Shown piece after piece: positions 31,701 to 50,600 of a stretch of DNA of 64,000 nucleotides (position 1 is the stretch's first letter; each line of letters begins with the position of its first letter). The notes under the pieces are model-generated. The model made no database searches and had not been told where the DNA came from. It saw only the letters and a list, made by a program, of their open reading frames with translations. The position numbers and the translations under genes are program-made. Source of the DNA: Montifringilla adamsi (taxonomy: Eukaryota; Chordata; Aves; Passeriformes; Passeridae); contig JAGGNK010010337.1 of NCBI GenBank assembly GCA_017590115.1, positions 3,609,679 to 3,673,678 on the forward strand. The letters run 5' to 3'.

Positions 31701-34700
31701 TTCCCAATTCCTTCTACTGCTGGGCTACCTAGAGGCAAAGACTACAACTGCAAAACCTGGCAGAACTCACAGATGAATCAGACTGAATCAGTAAACAATG
31801 ACTAAAAGTGCAGCGTCATAGGAACAAGCATATCACTGTGCCTCAAGTTAAATCATTTAAATACAAACCTGCTGCAAATCTTAACAGGAATTCCAGCCAC
31901 AGTCTGGAGGGCTGGTATCATCCTATTGCACTGGAATTCCTACAGAAGTCTTCCCCAGGTCCTGGAAACCTGGTAGAGCATGTTCCTGCTTCCTGGAGTG
32001 CAGAAACCATTCATTATAGCGTGTCCCAGAAGGGAAAGGCAGAGGACAAGCTAATAGAGGTGCCATCCCTTCACTATTGCCTTTCTTCTAGCTCTGAACA
32101 CTTCATTTAACTGGAACAAAGGCTGCTGTCAATGCTGAGGCATAGGCCCAGGCATGAGACAGGATAAAGAAACCTTCATTTCCAGAAGCTGGTCCAAGAT
32201 TTGGGAAAGAAAGTGGATTTTGCTTTCCATTTACTCATATTTATATTGTACAAATCCTAGCTTTTGACAAAAGAAATGCAGCACATTTCATCCTCAGTGC
32301 TAATTATTTAACTAGCATCACTGGAACTATTATACTTTATATCTCTTCATATGCAGCATTCAAATAATTACTTCAACAGGATTAAATGTCATATTTCATG
32401 GGACTGGCTGTGTAAATATTTACAAAGCTAGAGAACAAAAAAGACATCTCAGAGTTATGGATTCATGTCAAATATTGAGAAGCTGGGTTAATCAAGGGAT
32501 TTAAGTAATGCTTTAAACCTTTGAGTCAGCATTGTTGAGATTTATTTAAACTACTCTTACCTTTTAGCATCTAAAGTTTTACAAATCGTTTATAACAATA
32601 AAGACTTACAGGCCGTTTTCCCATCTGTATGTCTGAGGACATTTCAGTTACTATTGTGAACTCAGTAGGCTGAACAAGTAATAACAGCTGTGAAAAGTGA
32701 ATCATTCAACAAAAACAAAGTTCTCATTTCACTAAAAAAAAAAAAAAGGTAAGAAATGTTCTAATTATTTTGTTGTATTAGAGAAATAGCCAGCTGATGG
32801 GCAAGCTTATACATTTTATAAAATGAAGCATATTTCATACTCCTTCGTCAGAAACAGACCCTATTTTTTTCTGGTTTTTTGGTGGTTAAATAAAAAAGAT
32901 ACACTTGCAGCACTGAGAGCTGCACGCCTTTTTCAAGAAAAGACTAGCACCTCCTGTTCTGTATTCTGTATATAGTAGTTGTGAAATACATATATCTGTA
33001 TCTATGTGTTTGTGTCTGTTGCTATGTTCATGCACCTGCAAATTGGCGGAGATCTTAAAAACATAATGACAGCATCAGTAGAGTTTTGTTTTCAGAAAAG
33101 GCTGACTACGCCAGTCTGAGAAAGTCAAGGACCTTCTAGGACCCCCAAAACAAATCAGCTAATAAAATAAAGCCAAGTCCCTGGCCTTTTCTGAAACTCT
33201 AGCTGCAGTACATAGTAGGAGTTAAATGGTTCCAACCTATGTGCCCTCTTTTGGCAATGCAGATTCAGAGCCCTCAGGATGACTGAGCTCAGCTTGTAGT
33301 AAAGAGTTTAGACAAGGGGTTTTTTGTGATGTGCTGACAGGAAACTTCCAATTGCAAGCTCAATTTTCCTCATCACCAGCTGGATTTTTGCTGGATCACA
33401 CCTAGATCAGCATGAAGAAGAGGGACAAATCTATATCCTTCCATAACAAGGTATTGTAACAAAGTAGCACATTAGCTGTATGCCTAATTTCAGATGCTTA
33501 AAGTAGATTTTGCTGCGATTTAGCCCCATGCTTTCTTGAGGGGCAATTATTTCTGTTTAGGAGAATGTCTCATCAAAGACAAATCCTGACACTTTTACTA
33601 CAGCCTGGACTTGAGGACGTGCTCCAAAAGAAGCACAGTCCTACATCCAGGCCAGATTTAAGGAACTGAGGGTGAGACAGAAAACTCACCAGTTTTTTGC
33701 CGTGCTTATTGCCTTTTTTGCCAGGAAGGTGCGGTCTTCTCTTTCCCTACAGGTAAAACAGTTTAGAAATCTCCCTAGTCCTTCAGCAAGCAGCAGAACA
33801 CCACTTCCACCACCTTGCCTTACTCGTGGACGCCATCTCTATAATTGTATCTTGGTTCCATCTCCCATCAATTTTCAGCAAAACCAAATGGATTCAGGTG
33901 GGAGTTTCTCTTAGTTAATGGAGTGGGTAAAGACCAAGTATGATCTCTAACATGTCACAGTGCTACTTCCATTTTTTTTCCAGAACAGCTTCCATTTATC
34001 TCACAGTTCGGTGCACACCTTCTGAAGGATCCCGAAGGAATTTGCAAATCAAAAAAGAACATTCACTCAGAAACGTCAGCCCAGTAGAAATGGATGAACA
34101 AGTGCAACTCATCAGGCAGAGCACAGCAAATACTTCTCAGCTCAAAGCAAAGCCATGCAACAGCTGGAAAACATGGATGGGAATGAAGTACATATTCAAG
34201 CAAAACTGAAGCAATTAAGAATAAAAAAATCCAGCTATAAAAGTCTAGGAGCAAGCATTTAGCCATAAATTCTTCTGCTCTGGTTACTCTCATTAAAAGC
34301 ATCATGCCTTCTTTGTATCAGGCTTTGGGCTACACATCTCTTCAGACATGCAGCCTCTCTATGACTCCCTCAGTCAACACCAAGCATGAACCCACAATTT
34401 TTTTCTCTATTCTCATTATTTCTATGAAAGGCTTTCATCCAATTAATGACAATTCAGAGAGGTAAATCTAGCCTTTCAGAAAAGTAATAACATCTATGTG
34501 ATTGCAGCTGCTTTATTTTTAAATGATTTTCAAGGACAAAATGAGTACATTGCATGCTGAAGTCCATCATAGCTTTCCATTTGAAGACCTCAAACCAAAT
34601 GATTTACAAGGGTCAGTGCTAACAGATAGAGCAATTCACAGCATGATGTAATCTAAAACTGATGAAAAACTGCACTGAAATACTGTTGAGTTGTCATGAA

Positions 34701-36020
34701 TTTAATACAAGAGAGCACAGGCTGAATTATAGCATTCAAGCATTGCAAAACTGGTCCTCCAACCCTGGCTGCGTTTTCTTTTGAGGTTATAACTCTTACA
34801 AATAATTCTCTCAGCCTCCTCCAGCTTTAAAACATTTTGAAAGTATTCTCCAGTTTTATTCATAGTTGTGCACAAAGTCACAGGTTCTCTCAACGTCTCC
34901 TTTTCCTCTTCATATTGTTACAATGGGTCATTCTTTTTCTTTGAAGATAAACTGAGTGATGAAGTCAGAGCTAGGCTACATTTCAGGAGCGGGAGCTTCT
35001 TCAGCAGGCACCATTGTTGGTGTCCTCACTAGAAACCCCAGTGAAGGAAGAGGCTACAGAAGAGTGCAGAATCAAGTACTCTTGACACACTAGTAAAGCA
35101 CCAAAGCATACAGCAAAGCTTCCTGATGTGCACTTCTGTGCCTATACAGCCCTGGGATTTGGATCTGTCAATCCAGTGTCTTCGGTAAGAGGCAAAATAT
35201 CTTCATACAATAATGAATATAATTAAATAAAATTTTAGAGAAAGGTTAAAATTTTACTTCAAATTAATGAGTTACTAAGTTTAGAAGCATTAGGGAATAT
35301 ATGCTCAGTCATCTCCCACATTGAGAAGAAAGCTCCTTTGGAGTTAGAAATCACTGCAGTTCTCAGCTAAAGAAGTAGAGAGCAGGGGGATTAACAAAAG
35401 AATAGCATGTGAACCCACTAGTTTATTTTTTTAGTTTGTACACAGAATTTAGACTTCTGTCTGAAAGACAATCTACCTTTTCTTGTATATGGTTGCCCTG
35501 AAGATGCTCAAGTATAGTGCAACAAAGGTGATCCCAGTACACCAGACACAGAGGGGAAAGGAGGACTTATTCTTCCCGTGTCATCAGAACAGTGAGGTGA
35601 CCTAACACCAGTGACAAAATTAGTAAATGGACTCTCTAACTCAGCTACACAGTAATTTGAAAACTAAAACATATCTATGGCTAAAAGTTATTCTTCCATG
35701 ATCACCAGGTAAAACTTTTGAGTTAGAAGAACAGATAAAATTATAGACAGACCAACAGGACTGCTCAAAGTGCACATATACTCTCCTGACAGTAGGTGTG
35801 CCACAAGGGAGACCTTCAGAGTGACCTTTCTAAACTCTACAGCTCATTTTCCTCACTTAGGCCAGATTTTGGTCAACCCCAGCTCAGCGTAGATGATCAT
35901 CAAAATCTCTCACCAGTTATCAGAATAAGTTCAGGGAAAAGTGTATTTCCAAGGTGAATGGCTTTTAATGCATTTAAAAATTTTCTGATAACAGAACCTG
36001 CAGCTGCTGTTGCTGTACCA
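28403..36020. other. Intergenic, MYOD1 to KCNC1 (middle part)
   Basis: No supported exon, RNA gene or element family. A T37 homopolymer lies at 28676-28712; otherwise AT-rich unique sequence. Confidence 0.5.
28676..28712. repeat. T37 homopolymer
   Basis: An uninterrupted run of 37 Ts after ccgac. No AATAAA or TTTATT marks it as the tail of a retrocopy. Confidence 0.97.
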
Positions 36021-38700
36021 TAATCCTTTTCCAAACAGATTGTGAACTGTTTGGAAAATCTATCAACTCTGTGCTTCCTACAGAGGTCTCCCAACATAAT
36101 TAAAGCTGGTTTAGTTATTTTTAACATGTAAAACTTAGTAAAATTAATTAATAAGTTAACTTAAAATGACAATCTGTATCACAGAAAAGCTAGACAACTT
36201 GGGGACTCACACATCCACCTTCATATTAAGTCCTCCTTAAAGATACCAAATATAAACCAGATGTTTAAGGATTTAAATATGTCAAACATGAACTAGAATA
36301 AAATCCAGTTATAATAGCATTATTTTTCATGGGACTAGGAGGACAGAAGTGCTACTGTCAAGTTTGGGATTAATCATAATTCCACAGAAAGTTTTGTCTA
36401 CAAATTGGAACTTGGAAAATTAGATTATTTTGTTTGTCTATCATAATCCAAACATTTCTAATTATAAAAAATTATTTTTTAAAATTAAACTAGAATGCTA
36501 TATTGCTATATGGCAAGCTTAAAGCAAAACTTTGCTCAGACACAGCAGCTGCTAGACTGTCTTAAACCTTCCATTCCATGCAAGCCAAAGCCATCTATGC
36601 AGTGTTATCAACTGTGGCTAATTAAGCATATGCAAACCATGCTGCAATCTACCATGCAAACTCTTTGTGCCTTAATATGCAGTTATTTTGTGCCATGATC
36701 CTTGTTAAATAAAGATATTATTTTTGAACAACTTTCCCTCTCAACCGTCAATATAAACTTCAAACACGTTATCTTTCATTTTCCACATGAAAATGATGCC
36801 TAAGCTTACATTCCAATTTATATTTCTAAAAGACCTTCTATTTCAGCAGCTATCTTGCTCCAGATCTCACGGCTTGCCCATCTGTCTCTGATTTGGGCCC
36901 CTCTTTCATGTCTTTTGAAACATCCAACTCTTCTGTTTCTACCAATGCTTCTTCATCAATTGCAGCCTTACAGTAACTTCAAAGAAACCTTGCAGGTCAC
37001 TTAAGCATGGCCTCTCCACCTGAGTCCGTGAACACTCTCTTTAAACAAGCTTTCTAGCTTTTAACATGCACTCCCAGATGACTTCTAAGGTCCTGCACCA
37101 CCCTTCTTCAGTTCCCCAGACAAGAAGGGAAACCTAAACAAGGGAAGCTGCACCATATCTCTTTCATTCCCACAGCTGCCTTAGATCCCAGCACTGAAAT
37201 TCCTGAAGAGAAATCACTCACTGCAGGTAAGGTAGCATGGAAGGCAGGAGCTAATGAGCTGGGAAAGAGTCTTTAAAGTTGTGGCTGTGACCAGAAGGAC
37301 CCACAAGACTAGGATTCACAGGCCCTTAACATTTTCCTGGGTCACCTGCCCTCCACAGCATTCATTGACTCTCAGAACATACCCTACAGCTCTTTCCCAT
37401 TGGTCCCCAGATCTATTATCAAAAATAGGCATTTACTATGATTTAAAAGAATTTTCACATGTATTATTTTTGTCAGTGAGTCAACACCCTCTTTTCCTTT
37501 CTTAATGCCAGGCTTGGGTTCGCAGCCCTCTTTTCCCTCTGTGTCCTCTGGCTGGCAATTCTCAAGGATTTTAGATAGTGTTTCTGCACTTGTGATTCTC
37601 AGATTCTCCCTCTGTCATCAACCTTTCTGCCTCTGTTCAGTCCCAGAGCTGAAGCTGCTGTCTGGCATCTCTTCCTGGAGATTTTTTCATCAGTTTATGC
37701 TAGCTCAAGTGCAGAGTTGCCTTGATTTAGCCTCACTTTCCCATTTCTCATTCATAGCTGATAGGAGTAACATACTCCCATTCCTGCTGTCTTCCCTCCC
37801 TTTTCCCAAGAGTTGCACACAAATAGCACCAGGTCCCAGGCCTTCCTTCTACCTCACCAGCTTAAAGAGCAGCCTGTACCATTTTCACAGACAAATCTGC
37901 TGGTTAGACCTCTTTGGAATATCTCACCACAGCTACTGCAAAGTTTTCTTCTCTGCATCCCAACCATGCAACGCTCTTTGCAAGGAAGCTGTACATGACG
38001 AAACACCTCGTCTCACAAACCTGAGTGCACCAATTGCTCCTTCACAGCCTTCCACTTGTTCTTCACCTGCTGTTCCCACACATCTGAATTTCTCTCGTAC
38101 TTGGAAGTTCAACCTGACTGCATTCCCTGGGTCTGCCCTCTTCTATTGAGCATCATACTGTCCCTGTCACTTGCACACTCCATCAGCATTCCCTATCCAT
38201 GTAACTTTCCATTGCATGTTTCACCAGCCTATCCCGTTCATCTTGACGTGACCTCCCATGGTCAATCCACAAAGACTTAGCTCTCCAGGCTTTCCCATAA
38301 GCCCATTCCTCCTGAGACACTGACAGCAAATAAAACAAAATACAGAACACATCTACATACCTCTCGTGCTTCTTTTCCACACAACCATCTCCTTGCTGTC
38401 CTTCAAGCTCCTTGCAAGAACTGGGGGTTTTTTGAAACCTCCCTTGTCGTTATTTGTGAATTAATGAGAATAAAAAAAAATTAAAAACACAAACCCAAAT
38501 TACGACTTCCTACCAACTTGGGTGCTAGGAAAATTAACCAAGTGCAGAGTAGGAAAAGATGGAGAAGTTGTGTAGGTGTGTGGAACTGAGTAAAAGCTCA
38601 ACGTGATAGGAAGGGACAACCCTGGCTACCCTGCTCGTGAGGCAAGAAATTTACACCTGGGGAGATCCCGAGTTCTGCCCTTCAGCCAGTCCGGTCCAGG
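36021..38700. other. Intergenic, upstream of KCNC1
   Basis: AT-rich to about 36.8 kb, then pyrimidine-rich on the + strand to about 38.4 kb, which explains a chance 214-codon open frame at 37505-38149. It contains a 12-bp palindrome (36027-36058) and a cluster of ATGCA motifs (36575-36685). No gene is recognised. Confidence 0.5.
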
Positions 38701-38739
38701 CAGGACGAGCACAGCCGTGACTCATGTCAATGGTGCTCG

Positions 38740-44640
<5,901 letters not shown>

Positions 44641-47600
44641 TCCTAGGGACAGCTTCCAAGGGGCCCTGGGGGAGCTGCTCCCCCCCACCTTGAGCCTTTC
44701 TGGAAGCTGTCTCCTGCAGAGCCATATCTAATCCTGCACTGAAGCTGGCTGCAGGAATTCTCACCATATACTGTGACAATTAACGAGACAGCCTAATTTT
44801 AACTGCACGCTGCATTACAGCTCTGGAAAAATTAGAACCTTTCCACATCAAATGAGGTTTCCCTTGCACTTGTAGTATAATGGAATTACAGACATATTAA
44901 CTACCATTCTATCATTCATTATTAATATAGTTCCTAAAATTCCATTTTATTCCTATTTTCTCCCATCAAGGAACATGTTACTGCAAATCCTTATATAACC
45001 CACGGTAAGCATGGTAGTCTTCTCTGCATCCTGACCAAAGAAACCTTTGCAATGCCAGCGAGAAAGTGTTCACTGCTCCAAGTCTCACATCCAGTCCCTA
45101 TCAAATTGGTCATGGTGGGAGCAGGTGTATAAGTAATGCCTGGGAATTGTCCATCCAAATTCAGAAGTAATACAGTTTTAAACTAGCACACACAGAGACA
45201 CACAAAAAATCAAAAATATTAGAACAGCCATGCAGAATCATGGCTTCACCAGTTTGAGCTGCTCAGAAGCACACAGGAAGATATGATGTCTGCCCAGAAA
45301 ATCTTACAATCTCTTTGAAGTCACGATCCCACAGGGAGATGAGAGAGATGATGTTACCCACCTGACAATTCCATGGCTGCCTAGTACAGACTTAGCAGTT
45401 TGGATTCAAGGACTTTTTTTTTTAAATCTATTTTCCTATTTCCAATTTTATTTCTATTATTCTTAAACCTTAAAAAAGAACAGCATCTGTTGCCATTTTA
45501 ATTCAATTTTTTTTATCTCACTTAATTTTAATGTTTCTAGGTTACAAAATTTACTTCATTTAGCCAAGACTGTGATTGTATGGATCATACCATCATATAC
45601 ATACACATATATATGCCTTCCTATTGCTGCCACCTCCTACGATGCTGAGTGGGATTTCCATATGAGGAAGGACTTCAAAATTAAACCACCCCAAAATATT
45701 TCTGCAGAAGTAACTGTGGTGCCACTGAAATCAATGTGAATTTAGTGGCTGGTTTCAGAAAGATATTTGGTCCCTTCTCTCTTTAATCCATCCCTATGTA
45801 CCTTCAGTTATTTTCTTTGCCCTTCTCCTGACATTTGCTATTTTGGTTTTGTTTAGGGCAAAAAAGGCAACAAAATACTGGTAATTCTCTGTTGGTCTAT
45901 CATGAGACAAAGGAGAATAAGATCTGTGGATCAATTATAATATTTCTATTTTGGAACTGTTCACAGAAATGTGGTGTATTAGACTATACCTAGGAAAACT
46001 ATTTTTCCATCTTGTTCTTCCCTTCTGCTGTGTGACCTAGCGTTTAATGGTATTCGTCTTACTTATTTGTAAAAATGTGTGTATATTTACGGTAGTAAAG
46101 TCTATACATACTGCCTTTCTCTTAACATAAGGAGAGATGTTAGCAAGTCAGCAACAGAGGGCCCAGCCTTACTGTTATTGAAACTCAGCCAAAATTACCA
46201 CCAACTTCAAGGATAGAAATGAATTTTCCTGCAGTATGGTTGAGGATAACAAATTAATTGCTGTGTACTGCTTTTTTAATAGACACAGTGCCTATTTCCA
46301 TTCCAAAGCACTAAAGTGCAATAGATCTTAGCAATTTATTAGGAGCATACTTATTCAAATACATGTGTTCATAATTTTTTTAAGACATGAGCATCTTTAG
46401 CACACTGCATCAAAACATAGAGCTCTAATACTGACAAAGCTCATCATGATCTTCTTGGCTTTTTTTACTGCAAAGGACTGTAGAATACATCCCCCTTTAA
46501 ACCACATGACTTCAATTAATGTTCAGCTAAATCATATCCAAGCGCTGTGTTTCGTAATAAAAAGGGCAAGCAGGGGTATTCAGATTGAAAAATTGGGCCC
46601 TAATTGATAAGCAAGTGCGTAATTCTTTCTCATGCAAATACAGATGGCAAAACTGAGTTTCCATTTTGTATAAGCTTGATTTTATGAAATTTGTGTGCAT
46701 TCTTGGGGTGTAAGACTGATAGAAAAGCCATTTTGAGATCTTTGCAATTGTCTTACAATTAGCTTCTCAGTTACTATATGCTGAATTTGATCTGAGGAAA
46801 GAACAGTTTAGAAGGCTGACTTGGCTTTCCCTGCTGAATATTGAATTACATAAATATGTGATTCACTCCAAATGGTACACAGAAGCGGTAGGATCGGATG
46901 AAATCACAGAAATCTATGAATCCATGGAGAACCACCTCCTCCCCCTGGAATATAAACCAAATGCTGTCATTTCTAGAATAATTTTTACATCTCTCTCCTG
47001 TGCTCACTAAGTAACCAGATTTTGCTATCTTCACTCCTACTCCTGTAGTGATAGCTTACTCCAGGAATATCCCCATTTCCGTCAGGCTGAGAACAAGGTA
47101 CCACCCCAACAGGGGTAAAGGTAAAAGGACCAGGCCCTAACTGATTTTAATTTTTTTTCTGATAAGATTTATAAAATGTAACAGAGGCGCTAATAAATCA
47201 TGCAATAAAAATTATGAATAAATCGTGGGCCAAGGCTTTTTGCAGTGATTGCTTATGATGTAAGACCCTTTAATGACAGTAAGTTAAAATTGCATTGTAA
47301 TGGCCTTTTGTAAATGCAATAAATCTCAGGTTTCAGTGCACTGCAGACAGACAGCCAGTGATGTGTGTGCTGCACATGAGCTACCAACACAGGCACACGC
47401 TGCTGGCACACACTTACGTAATTATGTTGATACTTCAGGAGCAGCAGTAAATCTCAGCACTGCTAGATTGACTTTGAAAAATCTTGGGTCAGTACCACTG
47501 AGGTGTTGTGACTACAAGAAATAGCTTAAAATATCATACTGGATTTTTACTTGAAAAAAAGGACATGCTCTCCCAGGTTAGGAAACAATAAAATGGATTA

Positions 47601-50600
47601 TTTTGTTTTAAATAGCAAAGGCAGAACCTATTGCTACCGAGTCTTATAATTTACAGAGGCAAATACAAGCTAAGACATACATTTTCACCTGCACAGCCAA
47701 ACCAAATTGATCCTCTCTTCTGAATTTTCTTGATCATCTACCCATTCACCAAAAAAAAATAAAGGTACACAGCGATAACTCAACAGTTACTTAATAACTA
47801 CTTGTTTCAACTACAGCAAAGTTTTTCTTGCTGCCCACGTTTGCCCTCAAAAAACACATTCTTAAATACAGAAAGATGGGGTCAGCTTGGGTTGCTTATC
47901 ATTTAACATGCCTAAGAAATTTAGCTGCATATTTCCCTTGAAAATTCATTCCATTACCCCTGTTCTACTTATCAGCTTGGGCTTCTTGCAGTCTTCCTTA
48001 CACCAGATCAATTGATATAGGTATAAATGGTGGAGGCCAGTTGTGTGATTTATCCAGCTATAAACTAAATTAAAACCTTCAGTTAGAATGCTTAAGACAC
48101 AATAACAGACTTCAAAACAAAATTAATAGGAAGAAATCTCTAAAATGCTGAGCACCTACAACGTCCAGCAGAAGGGAGGTCATGTCCTAGAGCAGAAAAG
48201 GACACAGGCAGGAAGCAAACAGACCATCACTGAAATCCCACCCCACTTTGTAGGGCTACAATCCCAACTACCACTGATTTGAGTGAGATCCAACCAGAGA
48301 CCCCTGCAGAACCTATTTCAGGTAAAATTTTTCAGGACAAGGACAATTGTGTAATTGCCACAACACGCAATGCAAAAGGGCTTGCCTTCTCAGCAGCCTT
48401 TGATCTCTACTCTAAAAACACCACAACATGATCTCATCCACATTGTGCTATTCCTGTTTCCCTTTTTAGCATGGATCTCCCCTTCACATCTAGTGTGGAG
48501 TTCTGCAAGAAATCTAGTGACAGTACGTCTTAGCACTTCTCGGGAATGTGTCCCGCATAATGCAGAACTGATTTTAACTCAGGGTTTTTCAGTAAAGCAC
48601 TTGTAAGGACAAACCAAGAACAACCTGACTGTGCTGTGATAGCTCTACCAATACCCAGACTGAGGCAACTGCTGTGGGGTGGTGGCTGGCTTTCTGGTTT
48701 TGGGGCAGTACCAGATCAGCTTAAGTCAGAATTTTGCTTAAGTGATATTGAAATTTAGTGTCCTGTTGTTTAGTGTTCAGTTGATAGGAGTTCACTGTCT
48801 ATCCTACCAAGAAGTCCCTGAGGTGCTAGGGATTTTATTAAAAGACCTAATGTAAATTTCAAAACTGTATAGATTACTTAAAATGTTAGTTATGTCTAAG
48901 CAGCAGGAAATCAATAGTGCAAAAGTGCATTCACTGGTCTAAGGAAAGCATCTTTTGGAGAATCTGCTCTACTAAGCAAAGAAGCTCAGTTTTCACTGTG
49001 AAGTGGCATGGACTACAGACAAATAAAAGTTTGAAATTCAGTAAAAAAATTCTATAGCATCTTCAATTCCAAACCACAAATTTATCTTCATGTCCATATT
49101 ACCATGAGCTATAGGAATGCCTAAAACTCTGCATTTACTGTTCTCAAAGGATATCTTTGTTGGGACATCAGGGTAAGCCTTTGTTCGTACTAGGTGATTT
49201 TTAACCTTTATTCAGAAATTTCCCACATGTCCTCAGACAAGTACACAGACCTACACAGTGGAAATTTACTAGAAAACAAAAAATGAAACCCTAAAAAAGC
49301 CCCCAAACCTGAGATTTGGACAAATGATTGCAAGCAACCAAATGAATGCAGTTTATGGAGTGAGCATCTGTTAGAAGATCTGACCAAAGCCCTGCTTGCT
49401 TGCCTGTGTTAGCACTGAAGGATCCTCTCAGGAGGAGCATCTGCAGCATGCCAATAGTGCAAAGGCAGGTCACACACATTTAGCTTAGCAAAGGAACATT
49501 TGCAATGGGCACGAGCACACAAACACCACACTTTATTAGCTCAGTATGGCGCATCATTTGGGTATGCTTCAGCCCCTCTCATTTTCTTTGAACTTTACTG
49601 CATGTGAAATCATACAAGATGTTTAGTCTTAGTATGTAGTTTTCAAAATAGAAAAACAAAATTTCTTCGGTTACTTGCTTTGCACTTTTTCCTCTCCCTT
49701 ACTGTATGTTTATTTCAGTAGCTAGCACAATAGAGTTATAATTTCTGTGACACCTCTAAATGCTTGTACTATAAAAATAACAAGTTGACAGCATCTAAGG
49801 GAAGGCTTTACACTATACTCAGATGTAGTGTTTTCCAAACCAACCTGGACTGCAGCAGAAGATTGCCCAAGGCTGTGATCCTTCCAAAGGTGTAGGATGT
49901 GCCTGAGCTGTGGTGGCCAGTGCACAGACAGCAGGGCTTCTCCATCACTCCTGCATCCAGGAAATCTAGCAGTCGCTTCCTACATCTTCACTTCTGAGGG
50001 CAGACTCATGGAAGGGTGTCACCGTGTGAGCTCCAGCTTAGAATTCTCAAAACACTAACCATGCATTTGTAATTTTTTTAAAATGTGTATTAAAATTTCC
50101 CATCCTACAACATTGTTTCTGCATGTGCCCAAAACTGCCTTAGTACTGTTGGCAACTACCTTATATCAAAGTCTGGTTGATGCCTATAATTTTCCTTCAC
50201 TAATAGAAAAAGTCCTTTAAATGAACTTGCCAAATACATACTGAATATACACTGTTTTACAAAACATACTCAAATAAAAACATGAGATATTTGTAGTATG
50301 AAACAGTTCCCTGGATGCAGTAATCTAGTGGCTACTGCTTTTTTTTGCTTAAAATGTGAAATTTCAAATTTAATCTTTTCCTCCCACTGCACAATTTCAA
50401 ATTTTCATCCATCTCTGCTTGGGAGACCTTCCCACTTCACAAAGCTGCATAATCCAGGCAGTTAGTGAAGTTAATCCAATTTGCACAGCATGAGGAGTTC
50501 AAACCATTATACTGGGAATATGGCAAAGCAGCATTTCCCAATAGTGTGGAAGAGGCTGTTACTCTGTGGTAATTCTGGGCTACTGAACTCGGCAAGATCA

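Noticed and set aside
22576..38700. Endogenous retrovirus, DNA transposon or tRNA gene
   Set aside because: No long terminal repeats, gag/pol-like frames, terminal inverted repeats or tRNA A/B boxes with a cloverleaf were recognised.
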